Made by a program: the position numbers and the translations under genes. From Dichetophora obliterata (Eukaryota; Arthropoda; Insecta; Diptera; Sciomyzidae), in the NCBI GenBank assembly GCA_963920525.1, contig OY986435.1, positions 264,218,850-264,282,849 of the forward strand: 64,000 bases of DNA, in the 5' to 3' direction. The notes beneath the pieces are model-generated. The model was given only the letters and a program-made list of their open reading frames with translations. It was not told the DNA's origin and ran no database searches. Below are positions 1 through 12,473 of the stretch, one piece after another (position 1 is the first letter of the stretch; each line of letters begins with the position of its first letter).

Positions 1-1900
1 AAAATTATGATTGTGTATCCAAAGTAGCAAGAAAAATATTGCTACAAGGAAAATGTCCAGAAGAAAAAAAAAACACATATATATATATAATAACCTGTAA
101 AATTTGTATCAAATATTACTTTTATTCTCATTAATTAAATCTACAATATTTCTTTGTTTTATTTTAAATTTATTAAATACTGCTAGACCAATTCTATTTT
201 ATTGCTACATTTTTTTATTATCCAATAATTATTTCATTAGCCGAATCAGAATTCTGTCTTTCTATTCAACTAATGAAATATCTAAAAATCCTTGTCTGCA
301 GCAGCAAACAAAATATAGCTACAACAAAATCACAACAAAAATGTCCAGCTGGAAACAAAATAAACTCGGCAACCATGCACATGCAAATAAGAAGCTGTTA
401 AATTTTATTTTTATTCATAAAATTTGCAATATTTCTTCAGATATTCAAATAAGAAGAAACAGGCAAGCACATTAAAAAATACCAATCTTTTTGCTCCCTT
501 GTGCACGCAGCCAAAATGATCAAAATATAGAAAACAAAATGTAAACAAACTCGCACTTTTGAAGGGGTATAAAATAAATGTCCCATCAAAATACCCTATC
601 CTGTCGATGGATGGCTAATATCGGCGAGTAAAAAATAACGAGCGACGAGTGAAATCTCTTATAGATATATACTCGTTGAAGAAACTGTGCTTTTAATCGC
701 TGGAAGCGATTCAAAACTTCCGAACTTCATAGCGAATTTAAGCAGATAATCAATAAAGTCGCTTTCGCTAATAAAACAAATTTCTACGAAGACAAATTTA
801 GTAACACAGTTGATAGTAAGCAGACTTGGAGTTTGATTAGCGACGCACAGTGGACCATCCCATACAAGTAAGATGGAAGAAATTATTTTATGATTTAAAA
901 GGATAGGGGATGCAAAACCAAGCAAAAAAAATGTAGAATTGGGTCTATTCTGACTACCTGGGGAGTTATGGGCTAATTTTGTGTTTTCCGGAGGTTGTTT
1001 CAATAAAAATGCTCTTGCAACGAAAGTTTTTAAAGTCAAAGTTTAATGAAAATACGTTTTAGAAAGACAATTTCATTACCTTTCCAGCAGAGATTTGTGT
1101 CACAAATAGAAGTATTTGCTGGTTAAACTAAAAAAAAACACTATTTTAAAGTTTAAAGTTAAGTTTGTGGAAAGGATGGAAGGATGGTGGCGTGACAGAG
1201 GATGGAAGGAAGGAGCGGGTGATTGAAAAAAAAATGTATATTTGCATTCAAACTTATTTGCATTACAACTAAATACTGAAGAATTGCGTGGTAGCTATAT
1301 TAATGCACAGCAAATTCAATAAACTACAAAAACTAAGGGGTAAGAGCCGAAAACCCCTTGAAAAGGAAGGTTAGCAAAAGTTGCCAAACCTAAAAATGTT
1401 CGAAATATGAAGTTAATATAAAATACTTTAAGAAATTGTCAAAAGTAAATACAAAGAAGGATAAAATTCCACCTGGCAAAAATTATTGTTTTTGATAATT
1501 CGAGCGTATCCTCAAACAAAAACTTATTAATGAATAAAATTAGTTGTTGTTATTGGGCTTTGGCCTTAGAAAAAACATGGACAAATCCAATCTAATTTAC
1601 CAAATAGAGTGTAAAGGGCAAATATACGTTTACATTCTATTTGGTATATTGTATTATATCAAATAATACAAGTATATTATCGTAGAGTGTAAAGGACAAG
1701 TATAAACGTATGTGGACAAGTATACGTTGGCACGACAAAATCTAAGCTCAAAACACGAATATCATCACATAAATTCGATCTTAAATCCAAAAGTTATAAA
1801 AAAATAGCACTTGCAGCCCACTGTATCAATAATATGCATACTCCAGATTTTGAAAAGACAAAAATATTACAACAGGAGACTAACTATATGAGAAGGTACA
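1..1900. other. AT-rich stretch without a recognisable gene
   Basis: Open frames here are short and show no family motif. The only notable feature is the 13-mer GCGACGCACAGTG at 840-852, which recurs at 59657-59669 and inverted at 5578-5590. I see nothing else I can support. Confidence 0.5.
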
Positions 1901-1911
1901 CAATAGAAATG

Positions 1912-2374
1912 CTACACATAATAAATACACCTACACATAAAAGACTTACCCAGTAGTTCCAGTCTTAAAGAAATCTCAAATGAATCAGGTACGATTTTTC
2001 TTGATCCTTGACGAAACATGCTGATTTGGCCATGCATTTTATTGACGAAAATTTCATATAATTGTTCCAAATTCGTGCAAGACGCAATGCAGAAACGTCG
2101 TGATTTTTCATGCACGTACTCAATATCGAAATATTGAGGAAGTTTCGTTAACGAAAAGTAGACAGAAATAAAAAGAAAATTTGACAAGGAATTAAAATCG
2201 AAACGTGTAATAAAACTCGTGAAGGAATTTTATACCGAAACGTTGAAGAAGTGAAAATGGTGTATTGTTGCAGTTTATCCTCTTAACAATTCGGCGAATT
2301 ACAACAATCATGAATATCTTCAAGTTGTTGCAATAGAGTGGAAAATTTAGGCGCTGACAACCGCTGCTTTGCAT
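1912..2374 (-). pseudogene. possible decayed exon of unknown protein
   Basis: Two short minus-strand frames (2192-2374, then 1912-2187) lie end to end. The second reads plausibly as protein: it has charged and cysteine-containing segments and ends near a GTAAG splice-donor-like sequence after a Leu-Glu-Leu-Leu-Gly stretch. No domain is recognised. It may be an eroded transposon exon, or it may be chance. The fact that a stop-free frame is also followed by a donor-like site is the only reason to list it. Confidence 0.2.
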
Positions 2375-2690
2375 TATTTTTTGTATGAATTTTTTTTAAG
2401 TCCAGCAGCTTATGCAGAAACTTCCTTCAAGCAATCATCACGAAAAGTTCGTCAATGATGCCGCGAACTACTGGGTAGTTACAAAACAGACACCGATAAC
2501 TGTGCGCACATTTATAAACCTTTAACAAGACATAAAATCAGTTGACGATGACGCTAGGCAGCTGCTGGATGTTGCTTTAATTATTTCTAGTCACACTTGC
2601 CAACAATTACTAAATTGGTATATTGAATGATATTTTTGTGTATAATTGTTAGTTGTTATTAAATGACTTGTTTTATTAATGGATGAACAG

Positions 2691-5562
2691 TAGGATGATA
2701 TTTGCATTTTCTTAGAACCCATAAAAACTAGGGCCGTAAAATTTTGTACAAATGAGTTTAAGCCTAAATTAAGTAACAGCACAAAAAATTATAATTCCAG
2801 GTCAACCTCATCGCCTCACTCCAATACAAACCATATTTTTTTTTAAAAAACCGTTTATAATTGCTTATTTATATTTTTAAAGCGTAAATTTAGTTTCTTT
2901 AACTTTTCTTAAACGTCATGCTAAAAATATTTCAAATCAGATAACTTTTAGATATATCTCCTATAAAACAATTTTACCAAACTAACGCATTAAAAAAAAA
3001 ACAATTTAAAAATTGGTTGTTAATACAAAATAAGGTCACAACTTGTTTTAAATTATAAATTCTTTTTTATGTTTCTTTGAATTTAAGAGTACCTACAAAT
3101 TGTCTTGAAAATCAGTGCTTTTTGGACAAAATTTGATTTTTAAGACTTTTTTAAATTAAGTAGTTTTTCTTAATAGCAGCCAGATGCAGCAGATTTTTAC
3201 AGGAACAGAAGGCAAAAGTACGATATTGTATAATAGTTATGACCTTTGACTTTAATAATGCTTAATTAGCTAAATAGTTTTTACTAAATTTAACTTGAAT
3301 TTTCATTCTTTGAAAAATTTACAGTCATATTTCAACGGTTTTTCTATTTTTATTTATCAGTTTTTTACTGTATTTTGTATTGATACAATACAAAAAACAA
3401 AACCTTGATGTATACTTTGTGCTCGAAGTTATTTTGTTTAAACTTAACTTTATTTTTTGGGTTTTATTGATCCAGCAAGTTTGTTAAGCGCCTGGTAGCC
3501 AATATCCAAGAGGGTGTATTTGAGTTTCATGACCAACATAAAAACATTTGTAGTTTTATAAAGCATAATCTCTGACTGGGACCATGGTATAATAAGTAAT
3601 AGGTAGGAGTGATATGTCGTGCTTCAACCATCGAATGTCAAGCAAAAGAAAACAAAATAGAGAACGTGTGTCACATACATTAGCCGCATTCAGAGGAGTC
3701 ACCTGCTGTGAATGGATCATTTAATTGCAAAGGTTTCTCACTCAAATTAAAAAAAAAACAGTTGCCAACTGTTGACGCCGCTGAAAGCTGCCAATGTGTG
3801 TTACAAACGCACTTTATATTGTTTTCTTTTGTTTGAAATTCGATGGTCGCAGCTCGTGAGAAAATTAGTAGTTGTCAAGGCTACCTAATAATAATTTTAT
3901 CATGAGTGGGACTGCATCGTCCAAAATTTTTATTCTTATGTTAGATACCATAAGCCTATAGTATCTTTTTTAAAAATATAATGCAATGATTAATGACGCA
4001 AACAATGAAAATAATGTAAATGAAATTCAATGAAATGTATGTAAATACAAATTTTATGTATGTGTGTATTATTATGTATGTTAAGTTTATATTAATTATT
4101 TCAATAAGTTTAATTTTTATTTTTGTTTATGTTTTACTATGTTTTTTATATTAAAACCCATAATTTAAAATATAATAAAGTGATAAAAGACGAAAATAAT
4201 GTGCATTAATGATGAACCGCATGTACGGATGAACCGAATCGGGTGCAGAAATTTAACTGCACTTTGCTTGCTGTTTTCTGTTTTCCTTGTAGCAAAATCT
4301 CAAATGCAGGCATTAAAAGAGACTTCAAGACGAATCAAACAAAATATCATATATAAAAAATAGAAAATTTATTTTATTTTATGAGAATTTTTTTTTTTCA
4401 TTCAATAGTGCTCCCTGAATTTTATTTTTATATCAGCAATATTCAATTTAAATGTAATAATATAGTTTGGTGTAGTTATAAAATAATAATGCTATCTGAA
4501 TAAAAAATATTTTGAAAGATATAATCAAAGTCTGAGAGAGTGAAAATATAAAAAGTTTTTCCGATTACCATGAAAATTTTTATAAAGCAGTAAAGCGGTC
4601 CGTGGCAGGACAAAGTCTTCCAGGGAATACTAATATTTTATACATATGTTTTCGCTTGCTTACTGCTATACTTTTTTTTAAATTTTATAAAAAAATGTTT
4701 TTATTTGTCAGACTATAAAACATGTATTATGAATGTGTTATTAAAAAATTGATGTATTTTAAAGTTTTTTTATAAAATTCGTCAAAGTTGAAATTTTTTT
4801 AGCAAAAATAAGCTCAATAAAACCCAAAAAAATAAAGTCAAGTTTAAACAAAATAACTTCGAGCACAAAGTATACATCAAGGTTTTGTTTTTTGTATTGT
4901 ATCAATACAAAATACAGTAAAAAACTGATAAATAAAAATAGAAAAACCGTTGAAATATGACTGTAAATTTTTCAAAGAATGAAAATTCAAGTTAAATTTA
5001 GTAAAAACTATTTAGCTAATTAAGCATTATTAAAGTCAAAGGTCATAACTATCATAAAATATCGTACTTTTGCTTTCTGTTCCTGTAAAAATCTGCTGCA
5101 TCTGGCTGCTATTAAGAAAAACTACTTAATTTAAAAAAGTCTTAAGAATCAAATTTTGTCCAAAAAGCACTGATTTCCAAGACAATTTGTAGGTACTCTT
5201 AAATTTAAAGAAACATAAAAAAGAATTTATAATTTTAAAAAAGTTGTGACCTTATTTTGTATTAGCAACCAATTTTTAATTTTTTTTTTTAATTTCGTTA
5301 GTTTGGTAAAATTGTTCTATGGGAGATATATCTAAAAGTTATCTGATTTGAAATATTTTTAGCATGACAAAACATAAATTAGCAATTATAAATGGTTTTT
5401 TTTTTATAAAAAAAAAATATGGTTTGTATTGGAGTGAGGCGATGAGGATGACCTGGAATTATCATTTTTTGTGATGTTATCTGATTTAGGCTAAAACTCA
5501 TTTGTACAAAATTTCACGGCCCTAGTTTTTATAATTTCTGAGAAAATGCAAATATCATCCTA
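2691..5562. mobile_element. foldback element with arms of about 0.75-0.78 kb
   Basis: Sequence 2691-3470 reappears as its reverse complement at 4814-5562 with few differences. The outer ends read TAGGATGATATTTGCAT on the left and the inverse on the right. The arms contain no long open frame, so this is a nonautonomous long-inverted-repeat element. I could not define a target duplication. The space between the arms holds a copy of another dispersed repeat, which suggests a later insertion into the loop. Confidence 0.75.
3497..4672 (+). repeat. dispersed repeat family A, copy 1
   Basis: This segment is similar over most of its length to the reverse complement of 43553-44706, and part of it matches 45100-45340. 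Landmarks shared by the copies are AATATCCAAGAGGG near one end, a core GTCACCTGCTGTGAATGG, and AAGTCTTCCAGGGAATAC near the other end. There is no convincing coding potential. It contains a MITE-like core whose ends resemble GGCCGCATTC. The class is unknown. Confidence 0.7.
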
Positions 5563-6290
5563 AAATCGAAAAAAGTGCACTGTGCGTCGCGGTGGACTGT
5601 TTGGCCTGTTTGATTGAAATAAATCTGTAATTCGAGTTTAAGTGAACGGAATGATTTTAAATTTGGGATTTAGGCTACTGAGTGACATATCTTCCTTACA
5701 TGTAAATTGCATATATGTAGATAGACCTTATGGTAGCAAAGTTACAAAAATTTGTATGGGAAAATTTGCCTTTTCGCTTCCGTACATAATGATTTGCTAT
5801 ATTATTTTAATGACATAACTCGAAAACGAAGAACTTCACAGAAACGGTAAACCACTTTTTGTAAACGCCAATGTATGTTGCAATGTTTTGTACAAATTTT
5901 GATAAAAATATATTTTATCCATTATGTTGCAGTTAAAGGTTAAATTTTTGTTTTTTAATTTTTATTCCGCGATATTTCGACTTACACTGTAGGCCATTTT
6001 TAAGGCCGTTAAGAAAACAAGTCCACTGATACGGAAACATATCGAATAATTTTTGCTGACTTTAACAAAGAGCCTTCACCAAGTTTTTTTTAACTCAGTA
6101 TTCGCAGCGTAAACTTTATTGTTAGAAGATGTTTATGCTCCTTGAGAGTGTTTATGCTCCTGTGAATGCATCTTAATTTTATGCTTTTCATTTCCTTAAC
6201 ATACAAAAAAAATAAAATTTTGCACCAAAAATCATCCATTGGCGCCTCAAGGAAGGCAGATAGCAGTTTCCCCCTCTTATTTATCTTGGA
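5563..6290. other. unassigned spacer
   Basis: There is no reading frame of interest. It starts with the inverted 13-mer at 5578-5590. The rest is AT-rich and I recognise nothing in it. Confidence 0.4.
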
Positions 6291-6712
6291 TGGCGTCACC
6301 CCCCATATTTACGAATAAAAAATGTATAAATTTTTTATTTTTAATCTTTACAAGCAATTAAAAATATCAGTTTTTTTAACGTTATTATTTTCGTATTATA
6401 TATTTGCTCTTCTTTCTCTCTTCTTCATAAGCATGCTTTCGGATAACCACTTTCTTTCTCTGGGTATGCGAAAAAATAGAACAAAAAGATAGAAAATATA
6501 CATTCGGTGAGTCGGTTTAGTCTTGTGTAAATCTTATTGTACATTTAAACAGATTTTGACACTCTGCTGTTGGAAATCGTTGGAGTGTTGGAAAAGATTG
6601 TGATCGAAGCATTCAGCGTAAAAATGCCTGAAAACAAAATCTAAAAACAAAAGAAGAACTTTATGCAGATGACCTTGATGTGAGCGACGTCCACGCGCAA
6701 CTTAAATTGCTA

Positions 6713-7058
6713 AGCAATTGCTGCCCAATTTGAAAAAAATTCGGATACACTGAAAAAACTCTTAAATAAAGTTGAAAAACTTGCTCCTTTGGTGTTGACT
6801 GTGCCTGCATCAGCAGCTTCTTCTGAGCGTTCTTTTACTGAACTAAGACGACTTAAAACGTATCTTCGATCAACTATGGCGCAGAAACGACTCACTCATG
6901 CGGCACTAATACACATTCACAAAGATGGAAGTGGTGAAAGAGTTTGTTTCACGCAAGGACAGAATGAAACTTTTTGGAAGAACTTAAATTTATATTATAA
7001 CATTTTGTACCTAACTGCATTTCAACCATGTACAGATATACCTATTCTTGCTTTATAA
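6713..7058 (+). pseudogene. hAT transposase, C-terminal dimerisation fragment
   Basis: The frame is open from about 6713 and encodes the hAT C-terminal dimerisation region. Its recognisable core is TVPASAASSERSF followed by LKTYLRSTM and a run of short helical segments, as in hAT proteins of the ZMYM-like group. In the family this region mediates transposase multimerisation. The rest of the roughly 600-residue transposase (BED finger, RNase H-like catalytic part) is missing upstream, so this is a dead remnant. Its orientation agrees with the hAT right end at 10176. Confidence 0.75.
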
Positions 7059-7222
7059 AAGCAACAATTATTTCTTATAATATCATATTACTATATGAAA
7101 GCTGCTTTAAAAAATTATCGTTTTTGTCGAAATTGGAAAAACTTTTAAAAATAATGAAATTTTAATATTTTTTATTAAGTTATATATTTTTCTTATGAAA
7201 CTGTAATAAGACATTTGTATAT

Positions 7223-10075
7223 CGCTCATTCCAAAAAAAGTCAACCACACAGCCGAATTTTAGAATACATATTTTATATATATATGTATGGTATATGCAA
7301 AGTGCAATATGTAAGTGTTACAAAAAAAAAATTAACACTTGTCAAAAACAAGCTCAATCATGCTTGAACACTCAAAGCAATCTTCTATGTTTTATTGTTT
7401 GCTGAGTAGGTCATCTAAATATAAGTAAAATTGGAATCAGTCCGTGAGAGCATATGAATGAAGGCAGATCGCTTAAACATTTTTGTACGATTGTTGTGAC
7501 CTTGAGCATTACATATATCAATATAATTCATTAACGGTATGTATCAAACCCATTTTTTTAAAAACTTTTTCTAATGTGTCACAGCATGTCCCAATGCTTG
7601 AGAAAAAACAAGTTTTTTAAATTTTTAAGCTTAATTTTATTTTTGGTTCTATAAAAAATTAAAAAAATTTAATACATTCAATTATGCTATATATTTTCTC
7701 AATTATTCAATAAAACAGTAGTTTGATAATACAATTTTATAGAAAAAAAATTAGTTCCTGTAAACGGCAACAAAAATACTATAGGCATTTAAAAGAAGAT
7801 CCGGAACGTTTCAAGCTATGTATATTTAGAGAAGAAAAAAATCGTGAACAAAAAGTTTCGTGGTAAGAAAAAAGATGAAGAAAGATCTAACGCAAGTTTA
7901 CAAAAGATACGACGAGAAGCTGAAGCAAAGAGAAAGAGGACATACAGACAAAGATTAAAATTGGGTAATAAAGATACAAGTTTAGAAGCATCAACACCGA
8001 TGAATGGTTATAAGTCTAAACAATCACTTGGAAAAGCTGTTAAGAAACGTCGCCAGGCTCTGCCACTATTAAAAGCTAGACAAGAAACTGTTGTTGCCCA
8101 TTTGGTTCGTGAAGTTTTCCCTAAGCACAAAACTTTGGTTGGAGAAGTCAAAACGCAAAAATGTCTCACAGTATATAGAGAAAGAAACCGTAAAGTTGAT
8201 TCTTACTACCGAAGGGACGAAATAAGTCGTATTGCTCCTGGGAAAAATTACGTAAAATCAGTTAAAAATGCTGAGACAAAAAAACGAGAACTAAAAACTT
8301 TTCGGTACATGCTAATGACAGTATCCGAGGCGTATGAAAATTTTTGCACTAAATATCCAGATATAAGAGTAAGTAAGTCTACATTTTTTAATTTACGCCC
8401 AAAAGAGGTATTGCCGATATCCAAAACTCCCCACAACATGTGCATTTGCCCACATCATTGCAATTTCGAATTTTTAGTAACTGCATTGAACAAAGCTATT
8501 CCTAGATTTCTAAAAACGTATAAAAATGTCCTCGAAACAACATGCTGCGATACATTGAATGAGCATTGTATGACCGGACGTTGTCAATCCTGTTTTAACG
8601 ACATTCGGGATATTATACCTTTATCATATGATTTGAACGATGTTTCATGGAAGCAATGCAACATTGAAGATAACAAAATGCGTCTTGTTACTTACAACGG
8701 CACGATTGATGAACTAATAGATAATGCACAGGCAAAATTCTTGAAGTTTAAGAAACATGCATACATTCGTAAAGTACAGTATAATTATTTTGCAAATAGG
8801 AAGGATAGTTTGACAGAGGACAACGCTGTATTGCAGATTGATTTTTCAGAAAACTACCATACTATTCACCAAGACGAGATCCAAGCTGCTGGAGCTCCAT
8901 TGGAGCTATCAGCAAGTAACAGTTTTTACAGCCTGTTGCTGGACGATGCAAGGTACATCATCTTGCGCAATAATAAGTGATAAATTGTCACACGATAAAT
9001 ACACCGTTTGGACATTTTTAGAAAGCATTCTGAAAGATTTAAAATTAAGAAATCCAAATGTAAAAATGGTAGAAATATTCTCCGACGGTTGCATTGGCCA
9101 GTTTAAGAATAAATTTAATTTATCCAATTTACTGTACGCTGAACAAGATTTTGGAGTCAATTTAAGATGGAATTTTTTCGCCTTGTGTCATGGAAAAGGG
9201 GCAGTGGACGGCATCGGGGGCACTGTTAAACGAGTTGTTAGCACACAAGTCAAGGCAAGAGCATTTAACGTCTTCTCTGCTCAATATTTCTATCACTGTG
9301 CATCAAATAAAGTTAAAGGCATTTCTATAATTATGGTACCGAAAGTCAAAGTTCAGTGTTGCAAAGAAAGATTGACTAAAAGATGGGAAAACTGTCAATT
9401 GATTAAAGGTATTGCATCCTTACACTATTTTACAGCAACCAATTCATCAGATTTAGTCGGTGGCTTAACATATAACTCGCAAAAGAAAATAATTAAAATA
9501 ATTTAATTTATTTTTAATTAATTTTTATTGTTTTTATGTTTAAACTCTTTAATTTTTCTTATATTAAACTTTGATATGCTTATGAAATGAAGTGATATAT
9601 AATTTAAAAATGTATTTTCTAATAAATAATTTGAAATTTTTCATGAAAAACGGAAAAGTCCCAATGCCTTACAATCTATGTCCCAATGCCATACGAGATA
9701 AAAAAAAGATATTATTTTATTGAAATTACCTCTTAAGATTATAAAGGTATATTATGAAGGGGTAATGCTTTACAAAAAATTCGTGGGAAAACTTTTTTTT
9801 TCTAAAAATATCCAAAATGCAGAAATTTCGGTTGCAAAATTTCATCTCACAAAAAAAAAGTTGTCCGTGTCCCGATGCCTGACGTTTTCTGAATGCATTA
9901 TTCTCGAAAAGAGTTGCATATTTAACTTTGATATAAGTGTATTTGGTAAGGACATAAGTAGTACTATTGTAGAAAAAATTAAAAAAATTATTCCACAAAT
10001 ATTTCTTCACTAAAGTGTATTTTCATTTGCGAAATATGTACTCCAAATGTCCCAATGCCTTATTTGGAATGAGCG
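7223..10075 (+). mobile_element. 2.85 kb DNA transposon, DDE-type, superfamily uncertain
   Basis: Perfect 13 bp terminal inverted repeats, CGCTCATTCCAAA (7223-7235) and its inverse (10063-10075), are flanked by ATAT on both sides (7219-7222, 10076-10079). This fits a 4 bp duplication, but TA with longer TIRs is equally readable. The motif TGTCCCAATGC(C/T), with small variants, recurs near 7578, 9657, 9681, 9868 and 10049, as subterminal transposase-binding repeats often do. One transposase-like gene lies inside. A 4 bp duplication and this protein type would fit a Sola-like group, but I am not certain of the superfamily. Confidence 0.75.
7755..9506 (+). pseudogene. decayed transposase of the 7223-10075 element
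   Basis: The main frame runs from 7844 to about 8885. It starts with a Lys/Arg-rich N-terminus and has a Cys/His-rich centre (CICPHHC, CCDTLNEHC, CQSCF) that probably binds zinc. An acidic motif IDFSENY near the frame's end looks like a first catalytic Asp. The protein continues in another frame (8890-9506) with IFSDGCIGQFKNK, a likely second Asp, and HGKGAVDGIGGTVKR, a family-like C-terminal block. The frame change near 8891-8897 looks like about 7 extra bases. Another frame change near 7855 separates an upstream coding-like stretch that starts about 7755. The copy is close to full length but should be inactive. Confidence 0.7.
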
Positions 10076-10176
10076 ATATTTATATTAATGCTTTCTTATT
10101 TCAGAAGTTTTGGTGATTGTATTTTTCCCCTCCCATTTGTACGTCCCACAGATGAAATTAGCTTCCGACGCCCCTG

Positions 10177-11955
10177 GCGTCATCGATATATTCCCGACTT
10201 GTTGCAAAAATGTAGTGTATAGTCAGAGCCATTAAGAGGTGTCTCTCCTCTTTGTTACCTCTCTGCTGTTACCTCCTTTCCATTTCCATCGTTATTAAAT
10301 AAAAGTTATTTTAAAAATATTGAACTAATTAATATTTTATTAAATTACAGACATTATTTCACCAAAAACCAAATTCAATATTTTGAAATTTATGTATTGA
10401 AAATATCAGTTCAATGAAATAATTCAATATTTTTTCTTGTGTATCTCGTACCTTCGAGATTTTGTCTCTTGAGATTTCAGCCACGCCCTTTACCTTTATA
10501 TTCAGCTTGTTAGTATTGTTCTGTTATTTTTTACTTCGAACAGAAACTAGTTTTTGTTGAGAATTAACTTTAAGGAAATACAAGCAAAATTAAATAAAGT
10601 AATTAATATTTAAACATTTGTTTTCATTGTGAGGCTACGTTGTCGTTTCTAGTTAACATTATTTTTTTTATGATTACAAAAATATAAACCAAGGCCAAAC
10701 ATTTTCAAAGTTTATTGACCCTTTCATTAGGTAAATCAAAAATGGGTTTTTTTACAATAATTTAACATATGGGCAAATAAACAGAAAAGTTAACCGTGAC
10801 CAAAAAACTAAAACTTATTAAAAACGTTTTATTTTATAATAATATCTAAGAGAAACATTTTGATTGCATTAATTTTTACATAACTTCATTTACCATGATG
10901 ATCAAATTGCCTGCACTGTTTCACAAATGCAGTTTTTCTTTTTCGTAAATGTTTCGTTAACTTTATTTTTTAGTAAAAATGGAAGACATAGGCTGAAGAT
11001 AATGAAAAAATGGTTGAGGCAAGAAAAAAAAATATATTAAGTTTGTTTTTAATAACTAGTTTTCATAATTACTAAATTACCTAATTACTTAATTACCCAA
11101 TTAAACTACAATGGAAAAATGTGTGACGCCCGACAAGTAGCGTAGGCTTTTAAAATATGATATTTGAGATGGTGTTTGTGCACTTGCCAGTACAGTTGAG
11201 GACTTGTGCAGTTAGGTTTTCGTGAACATACCACCACCACTATTTCAAAGCTGTCAAATTTTTCAATGCACACAAGTGCGCAACTGCTCAAATCTCCTCA
11301 AGTTCTTTTGTTTAAGGCAATAGGATAAAAGAACTTGTGCAGATTTTTGACGTACGTGTATTTTGTTTTTGTAAAGGGCACAAGCCTTCAACTTTACTAG
11401 CAGGTGCACTGCATCGTGAGTACCCCTAATGTGCACAATGACTGATTTCTTATTCGCCTTCAAAGATGTTAACAATAATAATATAAGTAAAAAAAACGAA
11501 AAAAACTTTTTTGACATAATTAAAAGTCATCGCAACTTAGCCAATGGAACTCGTCAGCCTTTTCCGGCTGGGCATGCCGCTGCTGAATATGCAATACATA
11601 TGTGTGTTCCTCATTATTCATGAGTACATATTTGCATGTGTGTCTGTAATTTGGTATGAGAGCATGTGAACGCATGTGTTTGTTTTAATCGATTGCATTT
11701 GCAATTGCCGCTTATGTTGGAAATAATTTGCTCACAGCTATTGCCCAAAACTAGTCTAAGTGTAGCACAGAAATTCGCGGCAGCATGCAACTCATGCTTT
11801 CTGCCTCATTTAAAAACATTCCGCTGTTGTTGCTTTAAGCAATGAAATTGTTATTAAACGCATTATTGCATTAGTGTTCGTCTTGCGGTTATGTTCAGGA
11901 ATTCAGCCAATTTAAAGCTTCCCAATTGGAAAATGAGCATTGTAGTATGTCTGCT
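10177..11955. other. spacer with one dispersed repeat
   Basis: There is no recognisable gene. About 10870-11100 resembles the reverse complement of 26150-26420; the shared landmark is GCACTGTTTCACAAAT next to GATGATCAAAT. This shows a dispersed repeat with another copy inside the foldback insertion of the inner retrotransposon. Frames at 11106-11623 lack family features. Confidence 0.45.
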
Positions 11956-12068
11956 GTAGCAGCAATGCTGCATTCATCGCACAGCATTTATGTTGCATTC
12001 ATATCATAAGATGCATGCTGCATTGCTGCTACATAAATGCTGTGCGATGAATGCAGCATTGCTGCTAC
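11956..12068. repeat. 38 bp inverted repeat, hairpin
   Basis: The arms 11956-11993 and 12031-12068 are perfect reverse complements, separated by 37 bp. Each arm contains GCTGCATTCATCGCACAGC, and the loop contains another GCTGCATTGCTGCTAC. The stem is much too long and perfect to be chance. It could be a young inverted duplication or a transcribed hairpin. No target duplication is visible. Confidence 0.85.
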
Positions 12069-12473
12069 GGCAGTTCATTTACGGCAGACATGCAGCAGGG
12101 CTTTTTTATCAACTTGGTAGTATGATGGTATGATATATGGTATAGTATATGAGTACTTCACTCACTGTTCACAACCTTACACTTCAAACTTAACTTTCCA
12201 AATGAGAACATCGACAGAAAATTTTAATTCACAGTTTTAGGAATCAAATTTACCGTTGTTTTTTTCTTCGACTTAAATTCAGCCGAATTTTTGCATTGCC
12301 ACACATGTTATAAACCAGAAATGCCAAGAAAAAGTATTTGAAAAGTACAACAACAAATGCAACAACAACGATACGAAATTACCAACAAAGATAAAGATGT
12401 ACATAAAAACAACAACAAGTATTCTGGCGATAGTGCACAAGTTAAACATGAAGTGGATTCTTAAATTATGAAA
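12069..12473. other. unassigned spacer
   Basis: AT-rich DNA with CAA-rich patches and no coding or repeat signal that I can support. Confidence 0.4.

Larger units (their letters stand above)
6297..10176 (+). mobile_element. hAT element relic split by a later insertion
   Basis: The right end at 10161-10176 reads (reverse complement) CAGGGGCGTCGGAAGC, a typical hAT terminus. The left part, about 6340-6440, matches the inverse of a short copy at 40311-40561 that has the same GCGTCGGAAGC end, so both belong to one family. The left terminus is degraded. The flanks gcgtcacc and gcgtcatc could be an imperfect 8 bp target duplication. A transposase C-terminus lies at about 6713-7058 in the matching orientation. 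The element is interrupted at 7219-10079 by another transposon. Confidence 0.6.

Noticed and set aside
104..475. 123-codon open frame
   Set aside because: Ile/Phe/Asn-rich translation of AT-rich DNA with no motif or context.
659..1039. 126-codon minus-strand frame
   Set aside because: No domain, no conserved-looking block; composition explains it.
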